NCBI GenBank assembly: GCA_029975525.1
Contig: JARKOX010000166.1
Span: 1 to 61,064 of the forward strand
Direction of reading: 5' to 3'
Length of the DNA: 61,064 nucleotides
Source: Prolixibacteraceae bacterium
Lineage (GTDB): Bacteria; Bacteroidota; Bacteroidia; Bacteroidales; Prolixibacteraceae
Positions 44,501-51,175 of this stretch are shown piece after piece (positions within the stretch are counted from its first letter, which is position 1; every line of letters begins with the position of its first letter). Made by a program: the position numbers and the translations under genes. The notes under the pieces are model-generated. The model did no database searches. It saw nothing but the letters and a program-made list of their open reading frames with translations, and had not been told where the DNA came from.

Positions 44501-44732
44501 TGAGTCCGGTCTCCTGCAGCAGAATGGCTTGGTAGGGCGAATCGAGCCGGCGGGCCAGCTGGCCAAGCTGTTCCACCACCCGTTCTTTCATTTCGGCCGT
44601 GGCTTTGTTGGTGAAGGTGACCGCCAGGATACGCCGGTAGTTTTGTTCGTTTTTTAGCAGCAGTTTCAGGTATTCCACCACCAGCCGGAAGGTCTTTCCG
44701 GAGCCTGCCGAGGCTTTGTAAACAGTGAGCAT
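41556..44732 (-). CDS. addA: AddA-type UvrD helicase/nuclease
   Basis: Double-strand-break repair helicase-nuclease of 1058 residues. Motif I is YKASAGSGKTFRLV (7-14), motif Ia AVTFTNKATAEMKERV, motif II MLDEFQDTSGMQW, motif IV-V LLTIHKSKGLEFKAVLIP and AFTRA near 830. The C-terminal PD-(D/E)XK nuclease has RPDRMML and VVVDFKSG with a downstream RRQVELYAQ, so nuclease activity is expected. AddA normally works with AddB, encoded next to it in many genomes; no AddB is visible anywhere in this window. Confidence 0.9.
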   Translation of the reverse strand: MLTVYKASAGSGKTFRLVVEYLKLLLKNEQNYRRILAVTFTNKATAEMKERVVEQLGQLARRLDSPYQAILLQETGLTETALEQKAARALENILYDYNRFSVSTIDKFTQRVLKAFNREIGTAPNYQLELDQGLITEEAVDRLVAGVSENPRLREWLESFITEKIRDNKSFSIEKDLEKLGSELFKERLQERLFEISNFFAEENQAKNYLTLLNETIFRFENFLKKEGENFLQIIAQNGMAVDDFSYGKSGVAGFLFRLAGNEIPDELPTRVQQAAESPEKWATQKHPDRRRIIALAETRLQPLLQNICHYYNQNRCSYFTAKTIKHDWYTLGVLVDLNNEITALSREKGILPIASSNLLLKTIIGGNDSPFIYEKIGNAFNHFMLDEFQDTSGMQWENFRPLVLNSMAAGNHNLVVGDVKQSIYRWRNSNWKILGSQVFQDFPGFPVNEVTLGTNFRSHEKIIAFNNLFFHHFCQTVAGHEKLKEQEAYRKIIENIYSDAVQEVSPRNTGSGGLVKIELLEDENSSFEELTLERLAEQVKQLQDHGFGARDIAILIRKKDQGVRIVRHFLQEAAKPENRAYNLTVLSGESLFLKASAGVVFVVSVIRHLTHPDDAVARATMLYHYRQLTGAPEPAGQAPDSNFEAAFAALFAGPLKKIRAAAFNSSIDETITRIGAEFGLFRLKAELPFLQALIDKAAELRKSSSNDLSGFLLWWEEKGSEVSVAVNDGVDAIRLLTIHKSKGLEFKAVLIPFFNWNIEENSKKPILWCSPSEPPFNQAPLVPVSYAAGLVRTIFADDYYEELFNTLVDHLNLVYVAFTRAISVLWVNAPATSDKNRINFYLKETLQQLRTDTETHSGEPDLVFEYGELPRLSQTAVPEKAEPPAEYFFHDFSPRLTLRTSGDDFLVTDPAGTSKKNTGKIIHEILAEIKTAADLERACQLAMAQGKVDPAEMPGLRRKIEEMITHPEASRWFTGEYTVLTERELLTGRHTLRPDRMMLKAGEAVVVDFKSGQHFHESYRRQVELYAQTLSETGIPQVEGYLWFVQTNRLEKVCELR

Positions 44733-44742
44733 GCTGGAGCTT

Positions 44743-45288
44743 TTAAGGTTGGTAATTGTTTCCGGAGACCGATACGCGGGTTTCTATTTTGAAGTTTTTC
44801 GAAACTTTGTACTGCATAAACATGGTTGCGCCGCGGGTGTCGAACTGGTTACTGCCGGGATGGGGCAGCGGCGCCGAGAAAATGGACCTGGCGCCGAAAC
44901 TGTTGCCTCCCAGGGTAATTTTATCGGAAACCTGGTAGGTTGCTTGATTGAAAATGACTGCCGAGTGGAGAAATGGCGTCAAAAAAGTTCCGGTCAGCGA
45001 GGGAAAAAGAGCCGAAGAAAAGCCGGTTTCGTAACGCTGCGCCTGGATGCGCCAGTTGCTTTTCAGCAAGGTGGAAAAATCGAATGCCGGCAACTCCGGT
45101 TTTTCCAGAAAGAGCGGGGTGACCGGAAATTCCGACAACAGGTTTTGATAAAGCAATTCCGGTTTTACAGGCGTTTTCAGGCGCATGGTGTCCCGCTCAA
45201 TCCCGGGAATTGGCGTTTTTACCAAATCCTGGGCCGACAGGTTTGCGCTGAAGAAAATTACCCCAATCAATAGCAGAACTCTTTTCAT
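44743..45288 (-). CDS. secreted protein of unknown function
   Basis: Not recognised. From ATG 45288 it has 181 residues, with a clear signal peptide MKRVLLLIGVIFFSANLSAQ. The mature part has short beta-strand-like stretches and ends in a serine/asparagine-rich tail; it could be a small outer-membrane or periplasmic protein of a kind often conserved beside AddA or porins in Bacteroidota. It precedes addA by 10 bp on the same strand and is probably co-transcribed. A hairpin lies upstream at 45320-45356. Confidence 0.65.
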   Translation of the reverse strand: MKRVLLLIGVIFFSANLSAQDLVKTPIPGIERDTMRLKTPVKPELLYQNLLSEFPVTPLFLEKPELPAFDFSTLLKSNWRIQAQRYETGFSSALFPSLTGTFLTPFLHSAVIFNQATYQVSDKITLGGNSFGARSIFSAPLPHPGSNQFDTRGATMFMQYKVSKNFKIETRVSVSGNNYQP

Positions 45289-45668
45289 ACCACTTTTTTC
45301 TCTTTTCCGATACTGGTTCGGCTGCCGGTTTTCCTGGAAAATAGGAAAAGTCAGCCGGTTTTCAAAATTAATGCTTTCGGCGGAAAACCCGCAGGGCATT
45401 TTCGGCCAGCATCAATTATATTTGTTTCACCGGGCGGTTCCAGGTTAAAAGCTGCCGCTGCCGGGCCCAGAAGTGTCGGATTTTTTGTTTTGGACCGGGA
45501 GTTTTAACTTTGAAGCGAAAACCTTAAATAAATGCGATGAAAGGAGCATGATTATTCTAAACACAAATCGAAAGGAAAATATTTTCATGCAAATTCCATT
45601 TTGATAGCTGGTTTGAAACCATTTGCGGATTACGAAAATTATAGAAACACGATTGAAAATTTATACGA
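45289..45668. other. intergenic region, 380 bp, divergent promoters
   Basis: Between the secreted-protein gene and elbB. It contains a hairpin GGCTG-n-TTTTCC / GGAAAA-n-CAGCC at 45320-45356, a minus-strand TAATTTTG box (45372-45365 region) with no good -33 partner, the elbB promoter (45484-45512), and an 18-codon frame from ATG 45549 preceded by AAAGGAG that could be a leader peptide in the long elbB 5' region. Confidence 0.4.
45484..45512 (+). promoter_or_regulatory. consensus Bacteroidota promoter for elbB
   Basis: TTTG (45484-45487), 17 bp, TAACTTTG (45505-45512), both boxes perfect. It implies a 5' leader of about 150 bases before ATG 45669. Confidence 0.7.
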
Positions 45669-46319
45669 ATGAAAAAGAAAATAGCAGTTGTTTTGGCCGG
45701 TTGCGGCGTGTACGACGGCGCAGAAATCCACGAGGCCGTTTTTACCCTGCTGGCGATTGCCCGGCACGGCGCCGTTTCCCAATGTTTTGCCCCTGATATC
45801 AAACAGCATCATGTGGTGAATCACCTCACCGGCGAAGTGGTGCCCGAAACGCGAAATGTGCTGGTGGAAGCCGCCCGCATTGCCCGCGGAAAAATTAAGC
45901 CGCTGTCGCAGTTGGATGCTGTCGCTTTCGATGCCGTGATTTTTCCCGGCGGATTTGGAGTTGCCAAAAATCTTTGCACTTTCGCCTTTGATGGCGCGGA
46001 CTGCCAGGTAAACCCCGAAGTGGAACAGACGATCCGCACGGCAGTGAAAGCCGGAAAACCGGTGGGGGCGCTCTGCATTTCGCCGGTGTTGCTGGCCAAA
46101 GTCCTGGAAGGGGTGGAGGTCACCATCGGTAATGATGCCGGAACGGCCGCGGCGCTCCGGCAAATGGGGGCGCGGCACACCGAAACTTCCCATGGCGAAG
46201 TGGTGATCGACCGTAAATTTAAAGCGGTGACCACCCCCTGCTACATGCTCGATGCTTCCATCGACCAGATTGCCGACGGCGCCGACGCAGTGGTGCGTGC
46301 CCTCCTGGATCTGATGTAG
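45669..46319 (+). CDS. elbB: isoprenoid biosynthesis glyoxalase ElbB
   Basis: DJ-1/PfpI-superfamily protein of 216 residues. Family marks are VVLAGCGVYDGAEIHEAV at the N-terminus, VIFPGGFGVAKNL near 90, the nucleophile-elbow cysteine in VGALCISPVLLA near 135, and a closing GEVVIDRKFKAVTTPCYMLDASI. E. coli ElbB has glyoxalase activity and affects isoprenoid yield; its true role is unsettled. It heads a short rightward operon with the TatD-like gene 11 bp downstream. Confidence 0.93.
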   Translation: MKKKIAVVLAGCGVYDGAEIHEAVFTLLAIARHGAVSQCFAPDIKQHHVVNHLTGEVVPETRNVLVEAARIARGKIKPLSQLDAVAFDAVIFPGGFGVAKNLCTFAFDGADCQVNPEVEQTIRTAVKAGKPVGALCISPVLLAKVLEGVEVTIGNDAGTAAALRQMGARHTETSHGEVVIDRKFKAVTTPCYMLDASIDQIADGADAVVRALLDLM

Positions 46320-46330
46320 AAATTCCGGGT

Positions 46331-46996
46331 ATGCCCTTGACCGATATCCATATTCATCATTCCCAGCCCGAAACAGGGGTGGTTTTTATCCGCAACCTGT
46401 TTCCCGGCGAGCCTTTCCCGGAAGGTGAAACCGAACGTTTTTTTTCGGTGGGGTTACACCCCTGGTTTCTGAAATCGGCGGAAGAGAACGCCGGACTGAT
46501 GAAGCTGGTTGCCGAAAAAGCCGCGCTGCCGCAGGTGGTGGCGGTTGGTGAATGTGGCCTGGATAAATTGACGAAGGCAGCCTGGGAGGTGCAGACGGAT
46601 GTTTTTGTGCAGCACGTGCTGCTGTCAGAGCGTTTGCAAAAGCCGTTGATCGTGCATTGTGTGCGGGCGCACAACGAGATTTTCCATTTCCGCAGGCAGT
46701 TGAAACCTACCCAGCCCTGGGTGATTCACGGCTACACCGGAAATGAAAACCTTACCCGTCAGTTGTTGGGCGCCGGTTTTCTTTTTTCTTTCGGGTACAT
46801 CCTGCTGAACGAAAAAGCCCGTGCCGCGGCTTCCCTGCAGTTGCTGCCCCCCGGAAAATTTTTCCTGGAGACCGATGATTTTGAGGTTACCATTGGCGAA
46901 GTGTTCCAAAAGGCGGCGCAGTTGCGGCAGGTTGCAGCAGCGCAGTTGCAGGAGCAGCTCCTGCAAAACTTTCAAAAAATATTTCTGAAAAAATGA
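46331..46996 (+). CDS. TatD-family metal-dependent hydrolase
   Basis: Metal-dependent (TIM-barrel) hydrolase of 221 residues, shorter than E. coli TatD (about 260). The metal ligands appear as DIHIHHS (HxH) at 5-11, GECGLDK near 74, HCVRAH near 110, HGYTG near 135 and ETDDF near 178. TatD enzymes are DNases or D-aminoacyl-tRNA deacylases. It is coupled to tcdA by a 4-bp overlap, which hints at a tRNA-related role, but that is position only. Confidence 0.88.
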   Translation: MPLTDIHIHHSQPETGVVFIRNLFPGEPFPEGETERFFSVGLHPWFLKSAEENAGLMKLVAEKAALPQVVAVGECGLDKLTKAAWEVQTDVFVQHVLLSERLQKPLIVHCVRAHNEIFHFRRQLKPTQPWVIHGYTGNENLTRQLLGAGFLFSFGYILLNEKARAAASLQLLPPGKFFLETDDFEVTIGEVFQKAAQLRQVAAAQLQEQLLQNFQKIFLKK

Positions 46997-47736
46997 GTTG
47001 GTACGAACGAACGGAGTTATTGCTGGGCCCTGAACGGTATTCCCGGCTGAAAGCGGCCAATGTGCTGGTCGTGGGATTGGGCGGGGTAGGAGCCTATGCC
47101 GCCGAAATGATCTGCCGCGCCGGGGTGGGCCGAATGACCATTGTGGACGGCGATGTGGTGGAGGAGAGTAACCGCAACCGCCAGTTGCCGGCGCTGATTT
47201 CGAATTGCGGCAAACCGAAAGCCGAGGTGCTTGCCGAGCGTTTCCGCGATATTAACCCCGAATTGCAGCTGACGGTGCTGAATGAATACCTGCGCGACGA
47301 GCGGACAGTGGAGCTGCTCGGGAGCCAGTCTTTCGATTATGTGGTGGATGCCATCGACACGCTGTCGCCGAAGGTTTTTCTGATTTATCATGCCTTGCAG
47401 AAGGGGTACCGGGTGGTCAGTTCGATGGGGGCCGGTGGGAAAACCGATCCGGCGCGGGTTGCCGTTGCCGATATTTCCAAGTCGCACGACTGCAAGCTGG
47501 CGCGGATGGTCCGGAAGCGGTTGCACCGGCTGGGGGTTCGCAACGGCGTGAAAGTGGTTTTTTCGCCCGAGGAGGTGCCTTCCGGGGCGATCCGGCTGGA
47601 GCAAAGCACCAACAAGCTGTCGACGGTGGGGACCATTTCTTACCTGCCGCCGGTGTTTGGCTGTTTTATTGCCAGCGTGGTGCTCCGGGATTTGGCTGAC
47701 GCGGGTGACAAGCTGCCGGCTGATTCGTTTGCCTAA
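46993..47736 (+). CDS. tcdA: tRNA threonylcarbamoyladenosine dehydratase
   Basis: E1-like enzyme of 247 residues that cyclises t6A37 of tRNA to ct6A using ATP. The nucleotide-binding VVGLGGVGAYAAEMICRAGVG (about 25-45), VDGDVVEESNRNRQLPAL and VVDAIDTLSPK are characteristic of TcdA/CsdL. The activating-enzyme cysteine of true E1 proteins is not expected here. It overlaps the TatD-like gene (ATGA) and is followed by a bidirectional terminator. Confidence 0.93.
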   Translation: MSWYERTELLLGPERYSRLKAANVLVVGLGGVGAYAAEMICRAGVGRMTIVDGDVVEESNRNRQLPALISNCGKPKAEVLAERFRDINPELQLTVLNEYLRDERTVELLGSQSFDYVVDAIDTLSPKVFLIYHALQKGYRVVSSMGAGGKTDPARVAVADISKSHDCKLARMVRKRLHRLGVRNGVKVVFSPEEVPSGAIRLEQSTNKLSTVGTISYLPPVFGCFIASVVLRDLADAGDKLPADSFA

Positions 47737-47751
47737 AAAATAGTGTACTAA

Positions 47752-47776
47752 AAAAGGCGCCTTGCGGGCGCCTTTT
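47752..47776. terminator. bidirectional terminator between tcdA and rplI
   Basis: Perfect 10-bp stem AAAAGGCGCC (47752-47761) and GGCGCCTTTT (47767-47776) around TTGCG. A and T runs on either side let it end both the tcdA and the rplI transcripts. Confidence 0.9.
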
Positions 47777-47805
47777 ATCGTTTGAATAGGTGTGTCTCTC
47801 TGAAT

Positions 47806-48252
47806 TTATTCGGCTACCACTTCCAGGTCAACCTCCACATACACTTCTTTGTGCAGTTTCACTTTTACCGTGTAGTTGCCCAGTTCTTTGATATGGTCGT
47901 CGGAAACAACAATCTGTTTGCGATCGATTTCGTAGCCGTTTTTGTTAATCGCTTCGGCGATAACCAGCGGAGTAACCGAACCGAAGATTTTGCCGGTGGA
48001 GCTGGCTTTCACGCCAACCGAAACTTTGAGCTTGTCCAGACGGGCAGCCAAGGTTTGGGCATCTTCAATCAGTTTGGCCTCTTTGTGGGCACGCTGTCTT
48101 TTGTTTTCAGCCAGTACTTTTTTGGCCGACTCAGTAGCGATGACAGCCATTTTTTTAGGGATCAGATAGTTGCGGGCATAGCCGTCTTTAACTTTGACGA
48201 TATCGTCTTTGTGTCCCAGTCGTTCTACGTCCTGTATTAAGATAATTTCCAT
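47806..48252 (-). CDS. rplI: 50S ribosomal protein bL9
   Basis: Large-subunit protein of 148 residues, normal length. It opens MEIILIQDVERLGHKDDIVKVKDGYARNYLIPK, the bL9 signature, followed by the long central helix and C-terminal domain. It is the last gene of rpsF-rpsR-rplI, 19 bp after rpsR. An unusually strong Shine-Dalgarno lies in front of it, which is rare in this phylum. Confidence 0.98.
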   Translation of the reverse strand: MEIILIQDVERLGHKDDIVKVKDGYARNYLIPKKMAVIATESAKKVLAENKRQRAHKEAKLIEDAQTLAARLDKLKVSVGVKASSTGKIFGSVTPLVIAEAINKNGYEIDRKQIVVSDDHIKELGNYTVKVKLHKEVYVEVDLEVVAE

Positions 48253-48258
48253 TCTAAT

Positions 48259-48266
48259 TCCTCCTC
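48259..48266 (-). promoter_or_regulatory. strong Shine-Dalgarno before rplI
   Basis: GAGGAGGA on the minus strand, 6 bases before the rplI ATG. Bacteroidota genes generally lack such sites. Confidence 0.75.
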
Positions 48267-48271
48267 ATTAA

Positions 48272-48541
48272 TTATTTCAACATGTCGGTAACAAACGGAA
48301 GCAGGGCAATATTGCGGGCCCGTTTGATGGCTTTCGAAACTTTCCGCTGGTATTTCAGCGAAGTACCGGTGAGTCGGCGAGGAAGAATTTTTCCCTGCTC
48401 GTTCAGGAATTTTTTCAGGAACTCGGGGTCTTTGTAATCCACATACTTGATCCCGTTCTTTTTGAAACGGCAGTATTTTTTCTTTTTGATTTCTACTGAC
48501 GGGGGTGTCAGATACCTGATTTCACTTGAGTTTGCTGTCAT
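48272..48541 (-). CDS. rpsR: 30S ribosomal protein bS18
   Basis: Small-subunit protein of 89 residues. [27 protein letters not shown] and [27 protein letters not shown] are the bS18 core. In Flavobacterium ribosomes bS18, with bS6 and bS21, holds the anti-Shine-Dalgarno sequence of 16S rRNA away from mRNA (established in published structural work). The strong Shine-Dalgarno in front of this gene therefore suggests self-regulation. Confidence 0.98.
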   Translation of the reverse strand: MTANSSEIRYLTPPSVEIKKKKYCRFKKNGIKYVDYKDPEFLKKFLNEQGKILPRRLTGTSLKYQRKVSKAIKRARNIALLPFVTDMLK

Positions 48542-48544
48542 GGT

Positions 48545-48898
48545 TTATCCCTCCTTTTCCGATTTTTCTTTTAATACACTTCTTCTTTTACGACTGTATT
48601 CGACGGCATATTTGTCGAGTTTTACGGTCATAAAACGGATGATTTTTTCATCGCGGCGGAATTCAATTTCCAGTTTGTCGATAAATTCCGGGTTCGCTTT
48701 GAATTCGAACAGGTGGTAAAACCCAGTGGATTTCTTTTGGATGGGGTAGGCAAGCTTTTTCATTCCCCAGTCTTCTTCATGGATCATTTCACCTCCGTTT
48801 TCGGTGACGATGTCCCTGAATTTTTTTACCGTTTCCTTTACCTGTGCCTCAGATAAAACGGGAGTAGCGATGAAAACGGTTTCATACTGATTCATCAT
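48545..48898 (-). CDS. rpsF: 30S ribosomal protein bS6
   Basis: Small-subunit protein of 117 residues starting [17 protein letters not shown], the bS6 fold, with a basic C-terminal tail ending KSEKEG. First gene of the three-gene ribosomal operon; it has no Shine-Dalgarno itself. The preceding consensus promoter gives a leader of about 30 bases, and I see no bS6:bS18-binding hairpin in that leader. Confidence 0.98.
   Translation of the reverse strand: MMNQYETVFIATPVLSEAQVKETVKKFRDIVTENGGEMIHEEDWGMKKLAYPIQKKSTGFYHLFEFKANPEFIDKLEIEFRRDEKIIRFMTVKLDKYAVEYSRKRRSVLKEKSEKEG
48550..48556 (-). promoter_or_regulatory. strong Shine-Dalgarno before rpsR
   Basis: AAGGAGG on the minus strand, 8 bases before the rpsR ATG, lying within the last codons of rpsF. 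Confidence 0.8.
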
Positions 48899-48935
48899 TT
48901 GACATCAATTTTAGTTAAACAATTTTTTGGACGCG

Positions 48936-48966
48936 CAAAATTAGAAATAAAATGTTATTCTTCAAA
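48936..48966 (-). promoter_or_regulatory. consensus promoter of rpsF operon
   Basis: Minus strand TTTG (48966-48963), 19 bp, TAATTTTG (48943-48936). Both boxes match the Bacteroidota consensus. Confidence 0.8.
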
Positions 48967-48989
48967 TCTATACGAAGAATTGGCTGATA

Positions 48990-49028
48990 AAAAATAAAAC
49001 CGCCCGGTTTTTAATCCTTCAGGCGGTT
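48990..49028 (-). terminator. terminator of the carboxylase operon
   Basis: AACCGCC (48998-49004) pairs with GGCGGTT (49022-49028); the loop is 17 nt. On the minus strand it is followed by TTTTATTTTTT. It lies 23 bp past the carboxyltransferase stop. Confidence 0.65.
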
Positions 49029-49051
49029 GACAGGCGGCAAAGTTACCTTTT

Positions 49052-50587
49052 TTAGAGCGGAATGTTACCATGTTTGCGCACCGGATTGGTTTTTCGTTTA
49101 TTGCGGGTCATTTCGAGGGCCGCGATAATTTTGCTGCGGGTTACCTTGGGGTTGATGATTTCGTCGATATATCCCAGTGCAGCAGCTTTGTACGGATTGG
49201 CAAACGTCTCGCGGTATTCTTCCACGGCTGTGGCTTTCTCTTCATCGGTCAGTTTGTCGCGGTAGAGAATGTTGATGGCGCCTTCGGGGCCCATCACGGC
49301 GATTTCGGCGGTGGGATAGGCCAGGTTTACATCGGCGCCGATGTGTTTGCTCGACATCACGTCGTAGGCGCCGCCGTAAGCTTTGCGGGTGATGAGGGTG
49401 ACTTTGGGGACGGTCGCTTCCGAAAATGCATACAACAGCTTGGCGCCGTGTTTGATGATGCCGCCAAACTCCTGGCCGGTTCCGGGCAAAAAGCCGGGAA
49501 CATCGACAAAGGTTACCAGCGGGAGGTTGAAGGCATCGCAGAAGCGGACAAAGCGGGCCGCTTTAATGGAGGAGTTGATGTCGAGCACACCGGCCAGATG
49601 TGCCGGCTGGTTGGCTACAATGCCGACGGGCTGGCCGGCGAAACGGGCAAACCCGACGATGATATTTGGGGCGTAATGCGGCTGTACTTCGAGGAAATGT
49701 TTGTTGTCGATCACCCGGCTGATGATCTCTTTCATATCGTACGGTTTGTTGGGGTCGGCGGGGACGATCTCGTTCAGCGTGGGATCTTCCCGGTCCGAAG
49801 GGTCGATGGTGGACTTCACCGGCGGATCTTCCAGGTTGTTGGAAGGCAGGAAGCTGAGCAGTTCGCGGACCATCATCAGGGTCTGGTCCTCATCTTTTCC
49901 GACGAAATGAGCCACGCCGCTTTTGGCGCTGTGGGTCATGGCGCCGCCCAGCTCTTCTTTGGTTACATCTTCGTGGGTAACTGCTTTGATCACATCCGGG
50001 CCGGTTACAAACATGTGGCTCGACTCCTTGACCATAAAAATAAAGTCGGTGAGGGCTGGTGAGTAAACCGCGCCACCGGCGCATGGCCCCAAAATAGCGG
50101 AAATCTGCGGAATCACCCCCGACGACATGACGTTGTTGTAGAAGATGTCGGCGTAACCGGCCAGGCTTTCAACGCCTTCCTGAATGCGGGCGCCGCCCGA
50201 ATCGTTCAGCCCGATGACCGGCGCACCCATTTTGAGGGCCAGGTTTTGTATCTTCACAATTTTGTCGGCATTGGCGCGGCTGAGCGTTCCGCCGAAAACG
50301 GTAAAGTCCTGTGCAAAAACATAAACCAGTTTGCCGTTTACCTTTCCGTATCCGGCAACCACCCCGTCGCCCAGGATTTTTTTCTTTTCCATGCCGAAAT
50401 CATAATTCCGGTGGGTAACCAGCTTGTCGATTTCGTTAAATGTACCGGGGTCAAGGAGTTGCAGGATCCGTTCGCGGGCCGTTTTTTTTCCGGAAGTGTG
50501 CTGTTTTTCAATTTTTTCTTCACCTCCTCCTTGTTCGGCCTGCCGGTTAAAATCTTCGAGCAGTTGCAGCTTTTGTCTGATATCCAT
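49052..50587 (-). CDS. acyl-CoA carboxylase carboxyltransferase (beta) subunit
   Basis: Carboxyltransferase of 511 residues that moves CO2 between biotin and an acyl-CoA, probably propionyl-CoA/methylmalonyl-CoA. Both crotonase-fold halves are present: [19 protein letters not shown] with the CoA/oxyanion GG near 120-140 and [20 protein letters not shown] near 360. Length and sequence place it with PccB and MmdA. It follows the biotin-carrier gene by 12 bp. Whether it works as propionyl-CoA carboxylase or in methylmalonyl-CoA decarboxylation cannot be decided; no membrane decarboxylase subunit is nearby. Confidence 0.92.
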   Translation of the reverse strand: MDIRQKLQLLEDFNRQAEQGGGEEKIEKQHTSGKKTARERILQLLDPGTFNEIDKLVTHRNYDFGMEKKKILGDGVVAGYGKVNGKLVYVFAQDFTVFGGTLSRANADKIVKIQNLALKMGAPVIGLNDSGGARIQEGVESLAGYADIFYNNVMSSGVIPQISAILGPCAGGAVYSPALTDFIFMVKESSHMFVTGPDVIKAVTHEDVTKEELGGAMTHSAKSGVAHFVGKDEDQTLMMVRELLSFLPSNNLEDPPVKSTIDPSDREDPTLNEIVPADPNKPYDMKEIISRVIDNKHFLEVQPHYAPNIIVGFARFAGQPVGIVANQPAHLAGVLDINSSIKAARFVRFCDAFNLPLVTFVDVPGFLPGTGQEFGGIIKHGAKLLYAFSEATVPKVTLITRKAYGGAYDVMSSKHIGADVNLAYPTAEIAVMGPEGAINILYRDKLTDEEKATAVEEYRETFANPYKAAALGYIDEIINPKVTRSKIIAALEMTRNKRKTNPVRKHGNIPL

Positions 50588-50599
50588 AAGTGGCTTTTT

Positions 50600-51109
50600 T
50601 TATTCAATTTCAATTAAAATCTGGTTGCCTTCGATGGTGTCGCCTTCGCTGACGTTGATTTTTTTGACAATTCCATCGATGGCGGCCTTGTATTCACTCT
50701 CCATTTTCATTGCCGAAATGATAACGGCCGTGTCTCCCTTTTGAATAGGGTCGCCTTCGGAAACGAGGATTTTGACAATCTTTCCGGGCATCGGGGAGAA
50801 GATGTTCTTTTCGCTGCTCTCCAGTCCGCTTCCGCCGCGATTGATCAGGTAGCGGGTTTCCGCATCGATGATTTCCACATCGTAGGTGTTGTAGAGGGTG
50901 TAGGCAATGTATTTTTTGGGTTGTTCGAGGGTGAGGAGTTCGATGTTGTAGGAGTGTCCCTCTTCGATAATCGAGAAAGTGCCGTCGGCAGTGTGCATCA
51001 GGTCCACGTTGTAGATTTTGTCGTCAACTTTTACCTGCAGCAGGTTGCCTTCCTGCCGGACGATTTCAACAAGGGCAAAGCGGTCGTTCAGTTTAATTTC
51101 TATCGACAT
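50600..51109 (-). CDS. biotin carboxyl carrier subunit
   Basis: Carrier protein of 169 residues. The C-terminal biotinyl domain (about 95-169) has the modified lysine in SAMKMESEYKA; the N-terminal 90 residues form a separate beta-rich domain (SIEIKLNDRFALVEIV) seen in Bacteroidota carriers. ATG 51109 is chosen; ATG 51124 or GTG 51175 are in frame, the last sitting directly against the accC-like stop codon. It links the carboxylase and transferase encoded on either side. Confidence 0.9.
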   Translation of the reverse strand: MSIEIKLNDRFALVEIVRQEGNLLQVKVDDKIYNVDLMHTADGTFSIIEEGHSYNIELLTLEQPKKYIAYTLYNTYDVEIIDAETRYLINRGGSGLESSEKNIFSPMPGKIVKILVSEGDPIQKGDTAVIISAMKMESEYKAAIDGIVKKINVSEGDTIEGNQILIEIE

Positions 51110-51175
51110 AATTGAATTCTCCATGAATTGGTGATTTACTTTTTCCGAACTGCGGACCGGAACTGGTTGGCTCAC

